Positions 50,943 through 59,618 of a stretch of 64,000 bases of DNA are shown in pieces. The stretch spans positions 558,001-622,000 of the forward strand of contig NZ_CAAHFH010000003.1 of the NCBI RefSeq assembly GCF_900890705.1, written 5' to 3'. The notes beneath the pieces are model-generated. The model was not told the DNA's origin, ran no database searches, and saw only the letters and a list, made by a program, of their open reading frames with translations. Made by a program: the position numbers and the translations under genes. Positions within the stretch are counted from its first letter, which is position 1, and the number at the start of each line of letters is the position of its first letter. This DNA is from Pontiella sulfatireligans (GTDB taxonomy: Bacteria; Verrucomicrobiota; Kiritimatiellia; Kiritimatiellales; Pontiellaceae).

Positions 50943-51332
50943 TCAGGCGGTGATTTCGATGCGGTTGTTGTCGGGATCGAGGATAAGGCTTTCGTAACAC
51001 CCATCACCGGTACGGCGCGGGCCGTCAACGACAGTGTATCCGTCCTGGCGAAGTCGGTCGGTTAAAGCGTCAACGTGCTTCTCGCTTTCTGTTTCAAATG
51101 CTAGATGCGTCAACCCCTGCGCTTGTGCGAATGGATCATTAGCCGTGTCTGGAATGGAGTCATTTTGCATAATTTCCAGGCGCGCCCCCGACTCAAAACT
51201 TAAGAAAAAGGAGGAGAATCCTTTTTGGGCATTGATATACCTGTCGTTCGAACGGGCATCAAAATACGTGATGTAAAAGGTGCGAAGGCGATCGATGTCG
51301 CGCGACCAAACGGCCATGTGTCCGATGTTCAT
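50943..51332 (-). CDS. VOC-superfamily (glyoxalase-like) protein
   Basis: A 129-residue protein of two beta-alpha-beta-beta-beta units: NIGHMAVWSRDIDRLRTFYI, then LTHLAFETESEKHVDALTDR and ESLILDPDNNRIEIT. His5, His at about 81 and the terminal Glu are placed as metal ligands of the vicinal-oxygen-chelate fold. Glyoxalase, fosfomycin-resistance and dioxygenase functions share the fold, so no reaction is assigned. It may be cotranscribed with the MFS gene upstream (22 bases). Confidence 0.88.
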   Translation of the reverse strand: MNIGHMAVWSRDIDRLRTFYITYFDARSNDRYINAQKGFSSFFLSFESGARLEIMQNDSIPDTANDPFAQAQGLTHLAFETESEKHVDALTDRLRQDGYTVVDGPRRTGDGCYESLILDPDNNRIEITA

Positions 51333-51354
51333 TTTAATCTCCGATGGATTTCAT

Positions 51355-52524
51355 TTATTCGTGCGTGGTTAATGCAATCAGGCGTTCTGAACAAAACAGC
51401 ATAGACACCGCGAGAAGCAACATGGCGCCTGGAAGCAGGCTGGCCGAGGTGTACTGCAAAAAGACCCCTGCCAGCGGCGATAAAAACGTGTTGCCCAGAT
51501 AGGCAAAACCCATCTGATAACCAACCAGGATCTGCGAACTGTTACGCCCGAAGCGCACGGGAGTTTCGTGCAGCATCGAGGGGAAAACAGGAGCCAGACC
51601 CAACCCAATTAAAACGAGAGCCAATCCGCTTAAAAAGGAGATGCCGGGCACAAGCAGCAACACAAGGCCACCAATCGCAAGCAACATGCCCCCGCGAATC
51701 ATCTGTACATTATTAAACCGAATGGAGATGAAGCCGGAAACAAAGCGGCCGGCTGTAATTCCTCCATAATAAAGCGCAATCCAAAAGGCGGCCCGCTCAA
51801 TCGAAAAGCCGCGGCTGCGCACCAGAAACGAGCTGCCCCACAGCCCCAGTCCTGCTTCGACCGCGCAATAGAGCGCCATGACCGCAAAGGCATAATTCAC
51901 GCCCTTCAAACGGAACGGGTTTTCTTTGGATTTGGTCTTCTCGGTTCCCCCCTCGTCTTCTCGATGCGTCGCAGGAACCTTTTTCCATAGCGGCAGGGTT
52001 AGAAAAAGAATCAGCGACAAACCAAACTGGATAAGAGCGATCGAGCGATATCCGGCGCGCCAACTATCGGTCTGAGTGATGCTGAACGTCATGATGATCG
52101 GACCGAGAGTCGCCCCGACCCCCCAAAAGGAGTGCAGCCAGTTCATGTGCTTGGCTTTAAAGTGAAGCGCCACATAGTTATTCAGCGCGGCATCCACCGC
52201 CCCCGCGCCCAGCCCCAGCGGAACGGCAAAAGCCAGCAACCATCCATAGGCGGGCGCCCACGAGATTCCCAACAACGCGGATGCCGTGATCACGCAACTG
52301 ATGAAGGTAATCCGCCCCGCGCCCAGTTTTTTAATGATATGACCACTCGCAAAACTGGAAATGACCGTACACCCCACAATGACCGCCGACACGAGGCTGC
52401 CATCGCTAAGCGAAAGCAACCACTCGGGGCTCATGGCGGGCAGGCTGACCCCCAGCACCGAGTCGGGGAGGCCGAGGCTGATGAAGGCAAGGTAAATTAC
52501 AAGAAGCAGCAGAATAATGATCAT
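51355..52524 (-). CDS. MFS transporter
   Basis: About 389 residues and 12 predicted helices. SLGLPDSVLGVSLPAM in helix 1, GLGAGAVDAALNNYVALHF in helix 4 and MNWLHSFWGVGATLGP in helix 5 match the FucP-like/YfkF sugar MFS group. A charged loop near residue 195 (REDEGGTEKTKSKENPFR) links the halves. ATG 52524 is used; an upstream TTG adds two codons. It is paired with a ROK regulator 16 bases upstream, so a sugar is the likely cargo. Confidence 0.88.
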   Translation of the reverse strand: MIIILLLLVIYLAFISLGLPDSVLGVSLPAMSPEWLLSLSDGSLVSAVIVGCTVISSFASGHIIKKLGAGRITFISCVITASALLGISWAPAYGWLLAFAVPLGLGAGAVDAALNNYVALHFKAKHMNWLHSFWGVGATLGPIIMTFSITQTDSWRAGYRSIALIQFGLSLILFLTLPLWKKVPATHREDEGGTEKTKSKENPFRLKGVNYAFAVMALYCAVEAGLGLWGSSFLVRSRGFSIERAAFWIALYYGGITAGRFVSGFISIRFNNVQMIRGGMLLAIGGLVLLLVPGISFLSGLALVLIGLGLAPVFPSMLHETPVRFGRNSSQILVGYQMGFAYLGNTFLSPLAGVFLQYTSASLLPGAMLLLAVSMLFCSERLIALTTHE

Positions 52525-52540
52525 GTTCAAACTTCGTATA

Positions 52541-53563
52541 TTAAATTTTTATGATTTGAATCCCGCAGCTCAATTGCTGCAACCCGGAAAACGTGAGTCC
52601 GGCAAGATAGCTCGCGTGAATATCGCATTCGAAATGCAGTTCCGGAACATGGTTGGGCAGCGACGATGAAGAAACAGCGCGTTGGATTGCATCTTTGTGC
52701 TCATCGCGCAGCCACTGCCCCGCCAGCACAATCGATTCAGGGTTCAACAGACAATCGGTCGAAAGCACCATTTCGGAGGCAAACCGGGCAAACCGGTCGA
52801 TGGTCTGCTGCGCCTGGGCCTGATCGTGCCGAGCAATGCTGAGCGGCATATAAGAAACCTCACCGGCAAACCGGTTGCGCCCACGGATGACCCGGCCATT
52901 CACCACAATCCCTGCACCCGCGATCCCGTCCTCTGGAAAATAGATATACACCAGACTCTCAGGCTGGAGGTTCGTGCGCTGGTGATAAAACCCCAGCGCG
53001 GTGGCGTTCACATCGTTTTCAACAGTTACCGGGCAATCCAGCATCTCATTCAGGTGCGAGGCCAATGCCACTCCGTTGAGTGACTCAACATCGCAACCTT
53101 CAATCAAGCCTTCATTCACGACCCCGGGAACCCCCACGCTGACCGATTCCACCTGCTCGTAGCGCGCTGCCCACAGCTTTGCTTGCCCAACAATGGAATC
53201 GACATCAATTTCCGCAACTTCAGCAAACGATTCATCCAGCACCTCGCCCCTCAAATCCACCACGGCGGAATAGATGGTTTTCATGCTCCCTTCCAGCCGC
53301 AGATAGATCACCAACACCAACGCGTGCCGGGCATTATAGGCAAAGCGCCGCGAGGGGCGCCCGCCAGTGGATGAGGCCAACGCCACCTCCTGCACTTCAC
53401 CTCGCTCAAGCAATTCACTCAAAATATTGCCGCACGACGCAACACTCAGCCCGGTCTCTTGCGCCAGGCTGTTTTTAGTGCAGGTTTCCGACTGTCTCAA
53501 TGCATGCCGCACCCGATCAACATTCACCTGCTTCAATTTAATCGTGTCAAAATTCACTTTCAT
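52541..53563 (-). CDS. ROK-family transcriptional regulator
   Basis: A 340-residue protein: N-terminal winged helix (RVRHALRQSETCTKNSLAQE, TGLSVASCGNILSELLERG) and a ROK/actin-like sugar-binding domain (VSVGVPGVVNEG, VTVENDVNATALGFYHQR). It lacks the usual Cys-rich zinc motif of ROK kinases, fitting a regulator of the NagC/XylR type. AGAGGTG precedes the ATG at 53563. It probably represses the MFS gene directly downstream. Confidence 0.88.
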   Translation of the reverse strand: MKVNFDTIKLKQVNVDRVRHALRQSETCTKNSLAQETGLSVASCGNILSELLERGEVQEVALASSTGGRPSRRFAYNARHALVLVIYLRLEGSMKTIYSAVVDLRGEVLDESFAEVAEIDVDSIVGQAKLWAARYEQVESVSVGVPGVVNEGLIEGCDVESLNGVALASHLNEMLDCPVTVENDVNATALGFYHQRTNLQPESLVYIYFPEDGIAGAGIVVNGRVIRGRNRFAGEVSYMPLSIARHDQAQAQQTIDRFARFASEMVLSTDCLLNPESIVLAGQWLRDEHKDAIQRAVSSSSLPNHVPELHFECDIHASYLAGLTFSGLQQLSCGIQIIKI

Positions 53564-53910
53564 CACCTCTTGCCGAAAGTGGTATTGACAGCAAGCCTGC
53601 ACCCCGCTGTCTACTCAAAAAATCGTATTCCGCACCGCTTGCGCAACGTCACGTCGCGCCACGCCTGTTTCCTTATCCTGCGATTCGGCATGACGGCGAA
53701 TAATCACACGGTCTTCTCCTGTTCCTTTGACGGTGCTTACTGAAATAGCAAAAGATGCCAATCTGCTGTTAGGCGGAATGAAGAAGTTGTATTTTTTTCA
53801 TCCGTGGCAATCGCTCAATACTCTCTCGGAAAACAGGGGTTATCCAGTTTATACTCCAACTTGCCACATCGTGGTGGCCTTACCGGTTCTGCGTTCCGAT
53901 CACCCCGGAA
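53564..53910. other. Gap without a supported gene
   Basis: Between the ROK regulator and the CATTACG operator I find no convincing gene. Short open frames here lack ribosome-binding sites or recognisable protein patterns. The left part should hold the ROK promoter. Confidence 0.5.
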
Positions 53911-53967
53911 CATTACGGAACCGTAATTCAAAGCTGTTCGATAAATTTGCCGCCCGCCCGTTATCTT
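53911..53967 (+). promoter_or_regulatory. CATTACG operator-promoter, site 2
   Basis: CATTACG-GAAC-CGTAATT (53911-53928; one mismatch in the right arm) is followed exactly 33 bases later by TATCTT (53962-53967) as -10. It precedes the FGE-like/SMP-30/EF-hand gene. No good -35 is present, as expected for an activated promoter. Confidence 0.65.
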
Positions 53968-53991
53968 GTTGAACCAAAGGAAAGGAACAGT

Positions 53992-56352
53992 ATGAAAACT
54001 CTAATCTCAGTCGCACTCATCGCCACCTCCGCATGGGCGGCCCCCGAAACCGTATTGATCCTCGGTGGCTCGTTCGAAATGGGCGATCACCACGACCTCG
54101 GCGGGCGCGAGCACCGCAACGACGAACTGCCCATCCGCACGGTGCAGGTTGCGCCTTTCCACATTGGAAAATATGAAGTCACCACCGCCGAATACTGCGC
54201 ATTTCTCAACGGTGCCGTGGTCGTGGTCCGCGACGGCTTGGTTTTTCCAAAGACAGGAAAAGCTCCCCTTTGCGACACCCGCCTAAGTTCCGAATACAGC
54301 CGGATCGGTTTTGACGGAAAACAATTCAAGGTGCTCGACGGCAAAGAAAACCATCCCATGACCGGAGTCCGCTGGGCGGGCGCAGCAGCGTATTGCGATT
54401 GGCTGAGCGACCAGCAGAACGCCGAACCCCGCTATCGCCTCCCCACCGAAGAGGAGTGGGAATATGCCGGGCGCGGCGGACGGCATAACCCCTACTGCAT
54501 TTTCCCGTGGGGCGACGACGACAATCCCGCCCGCGCCAACTGGCCCAACTCCGGCGATCCCTTTGAAAAAGGCAAGCTCCCCTACACCACGCCGGTCGGC
54601 TACTACGACGGCTCCAACCATGACGGCTATCAAACCCTCGACGGCTCCAACGGCTATGGCCTGCACGATATGGCGGGCAACGTCTGGGAATGGTGCAGCG
54701 ACCTCTATTCCCAAAGCTCCGCCGATCCAGACATCGCCAAACCGATGCCCGACGGCAAGGACTACCATGTGCTGCGCAGCGGCAACTGGTTCAACGGCGA
54801 ATGGGGCCACTCGCGCGTCTCCAACCGCAACCCCGGCTATTTCCGCGGGCCGCAGGACCCGAACCACCCCTACTACCACATTGGCCTGCGCATCGCCCGC
54901 AGCGCAGCCGACCTCCCGCTGATCGCGGGCGAGCTCCAAATCCTGGGCGACAACTTCCAATTCACCGAAGGCCCCGCCAGCGATGGCGAAAGCAATGTCT
55001 ATTTCACCGACATCCGCGCCAACCGCATCCATGTTTTCCCACCCTCTGGGAAACTGGAGGTCTTCCGCGAAAACTCCGGCGGCGCCAACGGGCTCTATTT
55101 TGACCGAGACGGCAACCTGCTCGTCTGCGAAGGCATGAACGGAAAATTGACTTCCATCTCGCCCAATGGCGACGTGGCCGTGCTGGCCGATGAATACAAC
55201 GGAAAAGGATTCAACAAACCCAACGACCTGTGGATCGACCCCAAGGGTGGCGTCTATTTTACCGACCCAATCTATGGCCGAACCGAAAAGAAGCAGGACG
55301 GCGAACACGTCTACTATCTCCTGCCCGACCGCTCGAAGGTTATCCGCGTCATTGATGATTTTACCCGCCCCAACGGCCTCATTGGCACATCCGACGGCAA
55401 GACCCTCTATGTCGCTGACCACGGTGCTTCCAAGATTTGGAAGTATGCCGTCAACGCCGACGGCACGCTGACCGGTAAAACCTTTTTTGCCGACTGCTCC
55501 AGCGACGGCATGACCATCGACTCGCAAGGAAACATTTACGCCACGCAGGATTCCGTGCTCATCTTCAGCCCCGACGGCGAACAGATTAGCGAAATAAAAA
55601 CGCCCGCCCGCCCCACCAACGTTACGTTTGGTGGCAAAGGCAACCGCACCCTGTTCATTACTGCGCGCACACATCTTTGCGCAATTCAAATGAATATTGG
55701 AGGGACGACCTCCGTGTCGTCCACCCGTACGCAAAGGACGGGACAGAGCCCGTCCCTCCAACAGGGAAAACGCCCGCAGGGCCGGCCGGATAAACCGTGG
55801 TTGCTCGAACACGCCAAAGAGCTGGATGAGAACGGCGATGGTGCCGTGGCTCGGAAGGAAATGCTCGACGAGGCGGAAAAGGCCTTCAAGCTTTACGACA
55901 AAAACAACAATGGCGAACTGGCCTCATCCGAACTCAAGGGCAAAGGCATGGCCAAGTCGGCCATGGGCGGATTCATCAAGCTGCACGCCGAAGAGCTCGA
56001 CAGCAACAGCGACGGCACCATCACCCAAAAAGAGATGCTCGACGAAACCGCCAAGCTCTTCGACAAGTCCGACAAAAACCGCGACGGAAAAGTGGATGCC
56101 AAAGACCAATCACGCCGCACGCCTCAATCGTCACGCCCACAAGGCGGCGGAAACCGTTTTGCCGAAATGGACTCCAACAAAGATGGCGCTGTTTCCTTAA
56201 AGGAATTCGTGGCGCAGGAGAAAAAGAAAAAAGGCCAGGTGGATGAGTCCCGCGCCCGGCAGAAATTTGAACAAATCGATAAGGATGGAAACGGAAAGCT
56301 TTCCCAGCAAGAAGTCGAAAATGCACCGAAAGGCAAAGGAGGCCGCAAATGA
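53992..56352 (+). CDS. Secreted FGE-like / SMP-30 / EF-hand multidomain protein
   Basis: 786 residues with a signal peptide (1-16, ATSAWAA). Residues about 20-300 form a sulfatase-modifying-factor fold (LPTEEEWEYAGRGGRH, GLHDMAGNVWEWCSDLY). The copper-binding Cys pair is replaced by LRSGNWFNGEWGHSRVSNRN, so FGE activity is unlikely. Residues 310-566 are an SMP-30/gluconolactonase propeller (NDLWIDPKGGVYFTDPIYG). A linker follows that is encoded by a palindromic repeat (569-590). The tail holds six EF-hand loops such as DENGDGAVARKE and DKDGNGKLSQQE, suggesting calcium binding. GGAAAGGAAC precedes the ATG; the stop overlaps the next start by 4 bases. Confidence 0.88.
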   Translation: MKTLISVALIATSAWAAPETVLILGGSFEMGDHHDLGGREHRNDELPIRTVQVAPFHIGKYEVTTAEYCAFLNGAVVVVRDGLVFPKTGKAPLCDTRLSSEYSRIGFDGKQFKVLDGKENHPMTGVRWAGAAAYCDWLSDQQNAEPRYRLPTEEEWEYAGRGGRHNPYCIFPWGDDDNPARANWPNSGDPFEKGKLPYTTPVGYYDGSNHDGYQTLDGSNGYGLHDMAGNVWEWCSDLYSQSSADPDIAKPMPDGKDYHVLRSGNWFNGEWGHSRVSNRNPGYFRGPQDPNHPYYHIGLRIARSAADLPLIAGELQILGDNFQFTEGPASDGESNVYFTDIRANRIHVFPPSGKLEVFRENSGGANGLYFDRDGNLLVCEGMNGKLTSISPNGDVAVLADEYNGKGFNKPNDLWIDPKGGVYFTDPIYGRTEKKQDGEHVYYLLPDRSKVIRVIDDFTRPNGLIGTSDGKTLYVADHGASKIWKYAVNADGTLTGKTFFADCSSDGMTIDSQGNIYATQDSVLIFSPDGEQISEIKTPARPTNVTFGGKGNRTLFITARTHLCAIQMNIGGTTSVSSTRTQRTGQSPSLQQGKRPQGRPDKPWLLEHAKELDENGDGAVARKEMLDEAEKAFKLYDKNNNGELASSELKGKGMAKSAMGGFIKLHAEELDSNSDGTITQKEMLDETAKLFDKSDKNRDGKVDAKDQSRRTPQSSRPQGGGNRFAEMDSNKDGAVSLKEFVAQEKKKKGQVDESRARQKFEQIDKDGNGKLSQQEVENAPKGKGGRK
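55697..55761. repeat. 65-bp two-hairpin palindromic element inside a gene
   Basis: TTGGAGGGACG (55697-55707) and CGTCCCTCCAA (55751-55761) are perfect inverted ends. Within lie the hairpins GGACGAC-CTCCGT-GTCGTCC and GGACGGG-ACAGAG-CCCGTCC. The right half matches the element at 14954-15073. It is read in frame as a linker between the propeller and the EF-hands. Confidence 0.8.
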
Positions 56353-57176
56353 AAAAACTAATCCTACTCTTCACCCTCATCACCTTAAGCGCTAGCGCGG
56401 TTGAATACCGAACCTTCACCGCACAGGATGGGCGCACACTCAAGGCCAAGGTGCTTGCATACAACGGAACCACCGGCCAAGTGCAAATCCAGAGGGAAGA
56501 CAAAAAGAAACTGACCGTGGCCAGCGCCGCGTTTTCAAAAAAAGACCAAACCTACATTGCCGCATGGCAAGCCGCACTGGAGTTTATGGCGCCGGGCAAG
56601 CTTAAGCTTGAGCTTAAACGCAACGAAGTAAAGAGCTTCAAAAAGGATCATGAGGCCGACCTCAGCAAAATCAAAACCGGCAGGGGCGGCGAAAGAGACG
56701 GCATCGAAATAATCGCCACCGACAAGAACACCCAATACAAATTCGACCTGCAAATCGAAAACAAGGGGTCGGTGCCGCTGAATAAGGTGACCTACGAATA
56801 TCGCGTCTACTACGAGCAAGAAAAGCCGGTAAAGGATGCGGAAGATGAAACGCGGCGCAAAGAGAGTGGCGAAAAAGACACCGATGAACGGGTGCGCTAT
56901 AATGCCGTGAACGAAAACAAAGTGAAGGACGGCAGCGCCCGGCTAAAACCCATCAACCCCAAGGATTCTAAAGTGATGTCCACGGGCATAGTGACCATCC
57001 TCAAGCGCACGGCCGGCAAGCCCTATCAGGATAAAATCAACCTCAAAGGTTCTCTGGCTGGTGCATGGGTGAAGCTGACCATGAAAAGTCCGGATGGCGA
57101 AACCCTCGTCCGCGAAGTTGCCTCGCCCGCCAGCATCATGAAAAAATTTCCGTGGGATCCTGTAGAGGAAAAATAA
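56349..57176 (+). CDS. Exported SHD1-like domain protein
   Basis: A 275-residue protein with a signal peptide (residues 1-17, TLSASAV). Residues 18-70 (EYRTFTAQDGRTLKAKVLAY, then QIQREDKKKLTVASAAFSKK, DQTYIAAW) follow the SHD1-like pattern common in PVC genomes. The remainder looks like an all-beta domain (FDLQIENKGSVPLNKVTYEY) without a clear family. The ATG overlaps the previous stop (ATGA), so translation is coupled. The stop shares a base with the sulfatase start. Function unknown. Confidence 0.78.
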   Translation: MKKLILLFTLITLSASAVEYRTFTAQDGRTLKAKVLAYNGTTGQVQIQREDKKKLTVASAAFSKKDQTYIAAWQAALEFMAPGKLKLELKRNEVKSFKKDHEADLSKIKTGRGGERDGIEIIATDKNTQYKFDLQIENKGSVPLNKVTYEYRVYYEQEKPVKDAEDETRRKESGEKDTDERVRYNAVNENKVKDGSARLKPINPKDSKVMSTGIVTILKRTAGKPYQDKINLKGSLAGAWVKLTMKSPDGETLVREVASPASIMKKFPWDPVEEK

Positions 57177-57940
57177 TGAAACGAAGAATCTTCATCTGGG
57201 AAATCACAGTCGCATCCGTGGTATTCAATCAAAATTCGGCACTCGGAAATCAAAAATCGTCTCAGCCCAACTTTATCTTCATCCTCTCCGACGATCAGGA
57301 CTGGACGGAGACCTCGGTGCAGATGCACCCCGATCTGCCGAACTCGAAAAACCGCTACATCGAAACGCCCAACCTCGAAAAGCTGGCCAGCCAAGGCATC
57401 GTGTTTTCGACGACATATGCCCCCGCGCCCGTCTGCTCGCCGACGCGCATCAGTTTGCAGACGGGCAAGAGTCCAGCGGCGCTTCACTGGACGAAGGCCT
57501 CAAACCCCGTCACGGCCGCTGACAATTTTCCGTTGGTTCCGGAGCGCATCAACAAAAACATCCCCGCCGACGAAACCACCATCGCTGAAATATTGAAAAC
57601 AGCCGGTTACGCCACCGCGCACTATGGCAAGTGGCACCTTGCCGGCGGCGGACCTGAAAAGCATGGCTACGACGAATCCGACGGCGACACCAGCAATCAG
57701 GATGCGGCTCCGCACATTCCGCCCAATCCCGTCGATATCTTCGGCATCACCGAACGCGCCTGTGCCTTCATGGAAAAAAACGCCACGGCGGATACGCCCT
57801 TCTTCATGCAGCTCTCGCACCATGCCCTGCATTATCCCCAGAATGCCGACCCGATCCTGCTCAAAAAATACGCAAGACTATCGGGTGGCAGCACGGAAGA
57901 TAAAAACGTGCGGCGCATGGCCACAGATCAACACCAATGA
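57176..57940 (+). pseudogene. Truncated secreted sulfatase
   Basis: 254 codons of a type I sulfatase, about half the usual length. Present: QPNFIFILSDDQDWTET (metal Asp pair), the formylglycine motif CSPTRISLQTG with Cys87, YGKWHLAGGGPEKHGYDE, and MQLSHHALHYPQNADPIL. The C-terminal half with the second set of metal ligands and substrate pocket is missing. The last codons and the stop come from a dispersed repeat starting at about 57917. The N-terminal region (57228-57259) also looks repeat-like. Third gene of the CATTACG-controlled operon; catalytic activity is unlikely. Confidence 0.8.
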
Positions 57941-57991
57941 ACACGGGGTTGGCAAGTGTAGTATCGTTTCACCTTGCGAAGCGAGGAAAAC
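57917..57991 (+). repeat. Left copy of direct repeat flanking the esterase
   Basis: ATGGCCACAGATCAACACCA continues to AACACGG, then AAGTGTAGTATCGTTTCACC and GAGGAAAAC. It matches 59230-59310 in the same order and orientation with substitutions and one small gap. It supplies the truncated sulfatase's stop codon. Confidence 0.65.
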
Positions 57992-58051
57992 GACCCCCTG
58001 CGACAGAACAACGCTGTCCCCGCAGCGCGGGGAGAAGCGTTCTCTACACTT
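57954..58051. repeat. 98-bp palindromic element (AAGTGTAG ... CTACACTT)
   Basis: AAGTGTAG (57954-57961) and CTACACTT (58044-58051) are perfect 8-bp inverted ends. Internal hairpins include CCTTGC-GAA-GCGAGG and CTGCG...CGCAG. Its left half is shared with the direct repeat; the right copy at 59272 keeps only that half. Confidence 0.6.
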
Positions 58052-58095
58052 GAACCTCGCTAAAGGCATACGGTGGCATGGATTGCTCGTCCGGC

Positions 58096-59154
58096 CTACT
58101 GCTTATTTTCCAAAGGAGCGGCGACGAGGTGACGGAGGGTAAACCGAACCATGTCATCGTACGAAGCGGCGGGTGAGTTGTAGTCGGCATCGGTTTTGCA
58201 CATGCATTCGATGCCCTGTTTCTTCATGGCGGTTTCGAGATAGGTTCCAAAGTTTGGATGATGAATATTGCCGTCGGTGCGGGTCCGTTCCGAATGAAAG
58301 ATAAAGACCGGCGGATCGTCCGGCGTGAGGTGGTTGATGGGAGAGGCATCCTTGATGAGCGCGTCGAGCTTGGCATCGATTTCTGCCGTTTCCCAGTTCC
58401 AGTCGGCGGGCAGGCCGTAGAATGGTTTCAACGCGCTGTCATCAAAAGCATTGCCGGGGATGATTTTCTTGATGACGCGCGGGTCAAGAGTGGACTGCAT
58501 GCTGAGCGCCAGCGCACAGCTGACCCGGGTGGAAAGGCGTTCAACCGGATCGTTGCTTTTCGGATCGGCTAGATCGTCGTGAAAGGCCAGCCACTGGGAA
58601 ATGCCGGAACCGGCAGAGCCGCCGCCGACGGCAATCCGGGCCGGATCGATATTCCATTCCGCCGCTTTGGAGCGCAGGAACTGGATCGCCCGGGCACTGT
58701 CGTGCATTTGCATGGGATAGGGGCCGATCCCAGACAGGCGATAGTTGATGGAGGCCACGGAGACGCCCGCTTTCAGGAACGGTTCCAGCAGCTGGGCATT
58801 TGCGGGCGCTTTGTCGCCGCCCCGGAATCCGCCGCCGTGAATCCAGACGAATAGCGCGGCCGGCTCGGCCGACTCGGCTTTCCAGAAATCAAGCTTCATC
58901 GAGGAGTGGCTGCCGTAGGCCACGTCGGAATAGGTCGGGGCAACCCGGTTGGTGCGCGGTTGCTTGGTTCTGCGATCACGCGCCTTCAGCGCCTCTTCCA
59001 CGGTCAGGATTCCATCGCGGTTCAGATCCAGCTGCGGGCGCAACTTGAGCAGTTCGGCCAGTTTCGGGTTATCTTCGGAACTTCGCCCCGGGCGCTGGGC
59101 AAAAACAGCGGATGTTGTCAGCGCCAGTATGGCAAGAATGCAGTTTTTTTTCAT
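58096..59154 (-). CDS. Secreted alpha/beta-hydrolase with an EF-hand-like loop
   Basis: A 352-residue exported esterase (signal peptide 1-19, TTSAVFA-Q). An EF-hand-like loop LDLNRDGILTVEEA lies at about residues 40-55. The hydrolase part has the oxyanion motif WIHGGGFRGGD, then INYRLSG and the nucleophile elbow VGGGSAGSG. The acid residue may lie in FHSERTRTDGNIHHPNFG, but the usual DxxxP...HGF ending is missing, so the catalytic His is uncertain. ATG 59154 starts the signal peptide. It is flanked by direct repeats, in opposite orientation to the truncated sulfatase. Confidence 0.82.
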   Translation of the reverse strand: MKKNCILAILALTTSAVFAQRPGRSSEDNPKLAELLKLRPQLDLNRDGILTVEEALKARDRRTKQPRTNRVAPTYSDVAYGSHSSMKLDFWKAESAEPAALFVWIHGGGFRGGDKAPANAQLLEPFLKAGVSVASINYRLSGIGPYPMQMHDSARAIQFLRSKAAEWNIDPARIAVGGGSAGSGISQWLAFHDDLADPKSNDPVERLSTRVSCALALSMQSTLDPRVIKKIIPGNAFDDSALKPFYGLPADWNWETAEIDAKLDALIKDASPINHLTPDDPPVFIFHSERTRTDGNIHHPNFGTYLETAMKKQGIECMCKTDADYNSPAASYDDMVRFTLRHLVAAPLENKQ

Positions 59155-59229
59155 GGATAGACTCCCTGAGTTTTCTAATAAACGCGCGACTCCGTCTTTT
59201 TCGTGCAATCAGAGCCATAGAAGTGATTC

Positions 59230-59310
59230 TATGGCCACGAATTAACACAGAGCAACACGGATTTCTGGAGAAAGTGTGGAGATCGTTTCACCGACCACCG
59301 GGAGGAAAAC
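59230..59310 (+). repeat. Right copy of direct repeat flanking the esterase
   Basis: ATGGCCACGAATTAACACAG, then AACACGG, AAGTGTGGAGATCGTTTCAC and GGAGGAAAAC, aligns with 57917-57991. The remainder of 59155-59374 holds no gene; it should contain the esterase promoter on the minus strand. Confidence 0.65.
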
Positions 59311-59374
59311 AAATAAACGCACATGTTAAGCGCTGTTGAATATTCGGATAGCCAGTCCCCATATTCCATGAGAA

Positions 59375-59412
59375 CTAAACCGCATCGGCACAAGCGTGCC
59401 GATGCGGTTTAG
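59375..59412 (-). terminator. Strong hairpin after the hcp-ferredoxin operon
   Basis: CTAAACCGCATCGGCAC-AAGC-GTGCCGATGCGGTTTAG is a perfect 17-bp stem with a 4-base loop, 17 bases after the ferredoxin stop. There is no long T run, but its position and strength suit a terminator or mRNA 3'-end stabiliser. Confidence 0.75.
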
Positions 59413-59429
59413 CAATCATTGCGGTGCCG

Positions 59430-59618
59430 CTATTCCGCGATGGATATGGCCTCTACGGGACATGCCTCCGCGGCTTCCCGACAGGCGGCTTCGGCCTCGG
59501 CGGGAACGGGTTCCACTTTTGCCCGAGCCACATCACCATCCATTTCAAAGACCGCGTCGCAAATCTGTACACAGACTCCGCAGCCGATGCAGCTGTCTTT
59601 ATCTACCGTTGCTTTCAT
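59430..59618 (-). CDS. 4Fe-4S ferredoxin
   Basis: A 62-residue single-cluster ferredoxin. Cluster ligands are CIGCGVC with a following C (CVQIC), and a later Cys in ACPVEAI. The central AKVEPVPAEAEAACREAAEA is typical of bacterial 3Fe/4Fe ferredoxins. Its ATG shares one base with the hcp stop (TAATG), so it is translationally coupled and is the likely electron donor for Hcp. Confidence 0.93.
   Translation of the reverse strand: MKATVDKDSCIGCGVCVQICDAVFEMDGDVARAKVEPVPAEAEAACREAAEACPVEAISIAE

Noticed and set aside
53459..53972. Short overlapping plus-strand open frames before the 53992 gene
   Set aside because: No ribosome-binding sites or recognisable sequence; one overlaps the CATTACG promoter.
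54283..55812. Long minus-strand open frame
   Set aside because: Shadow of the FGE-like/SMP-30/EF-hand gene; no motif or start signal.
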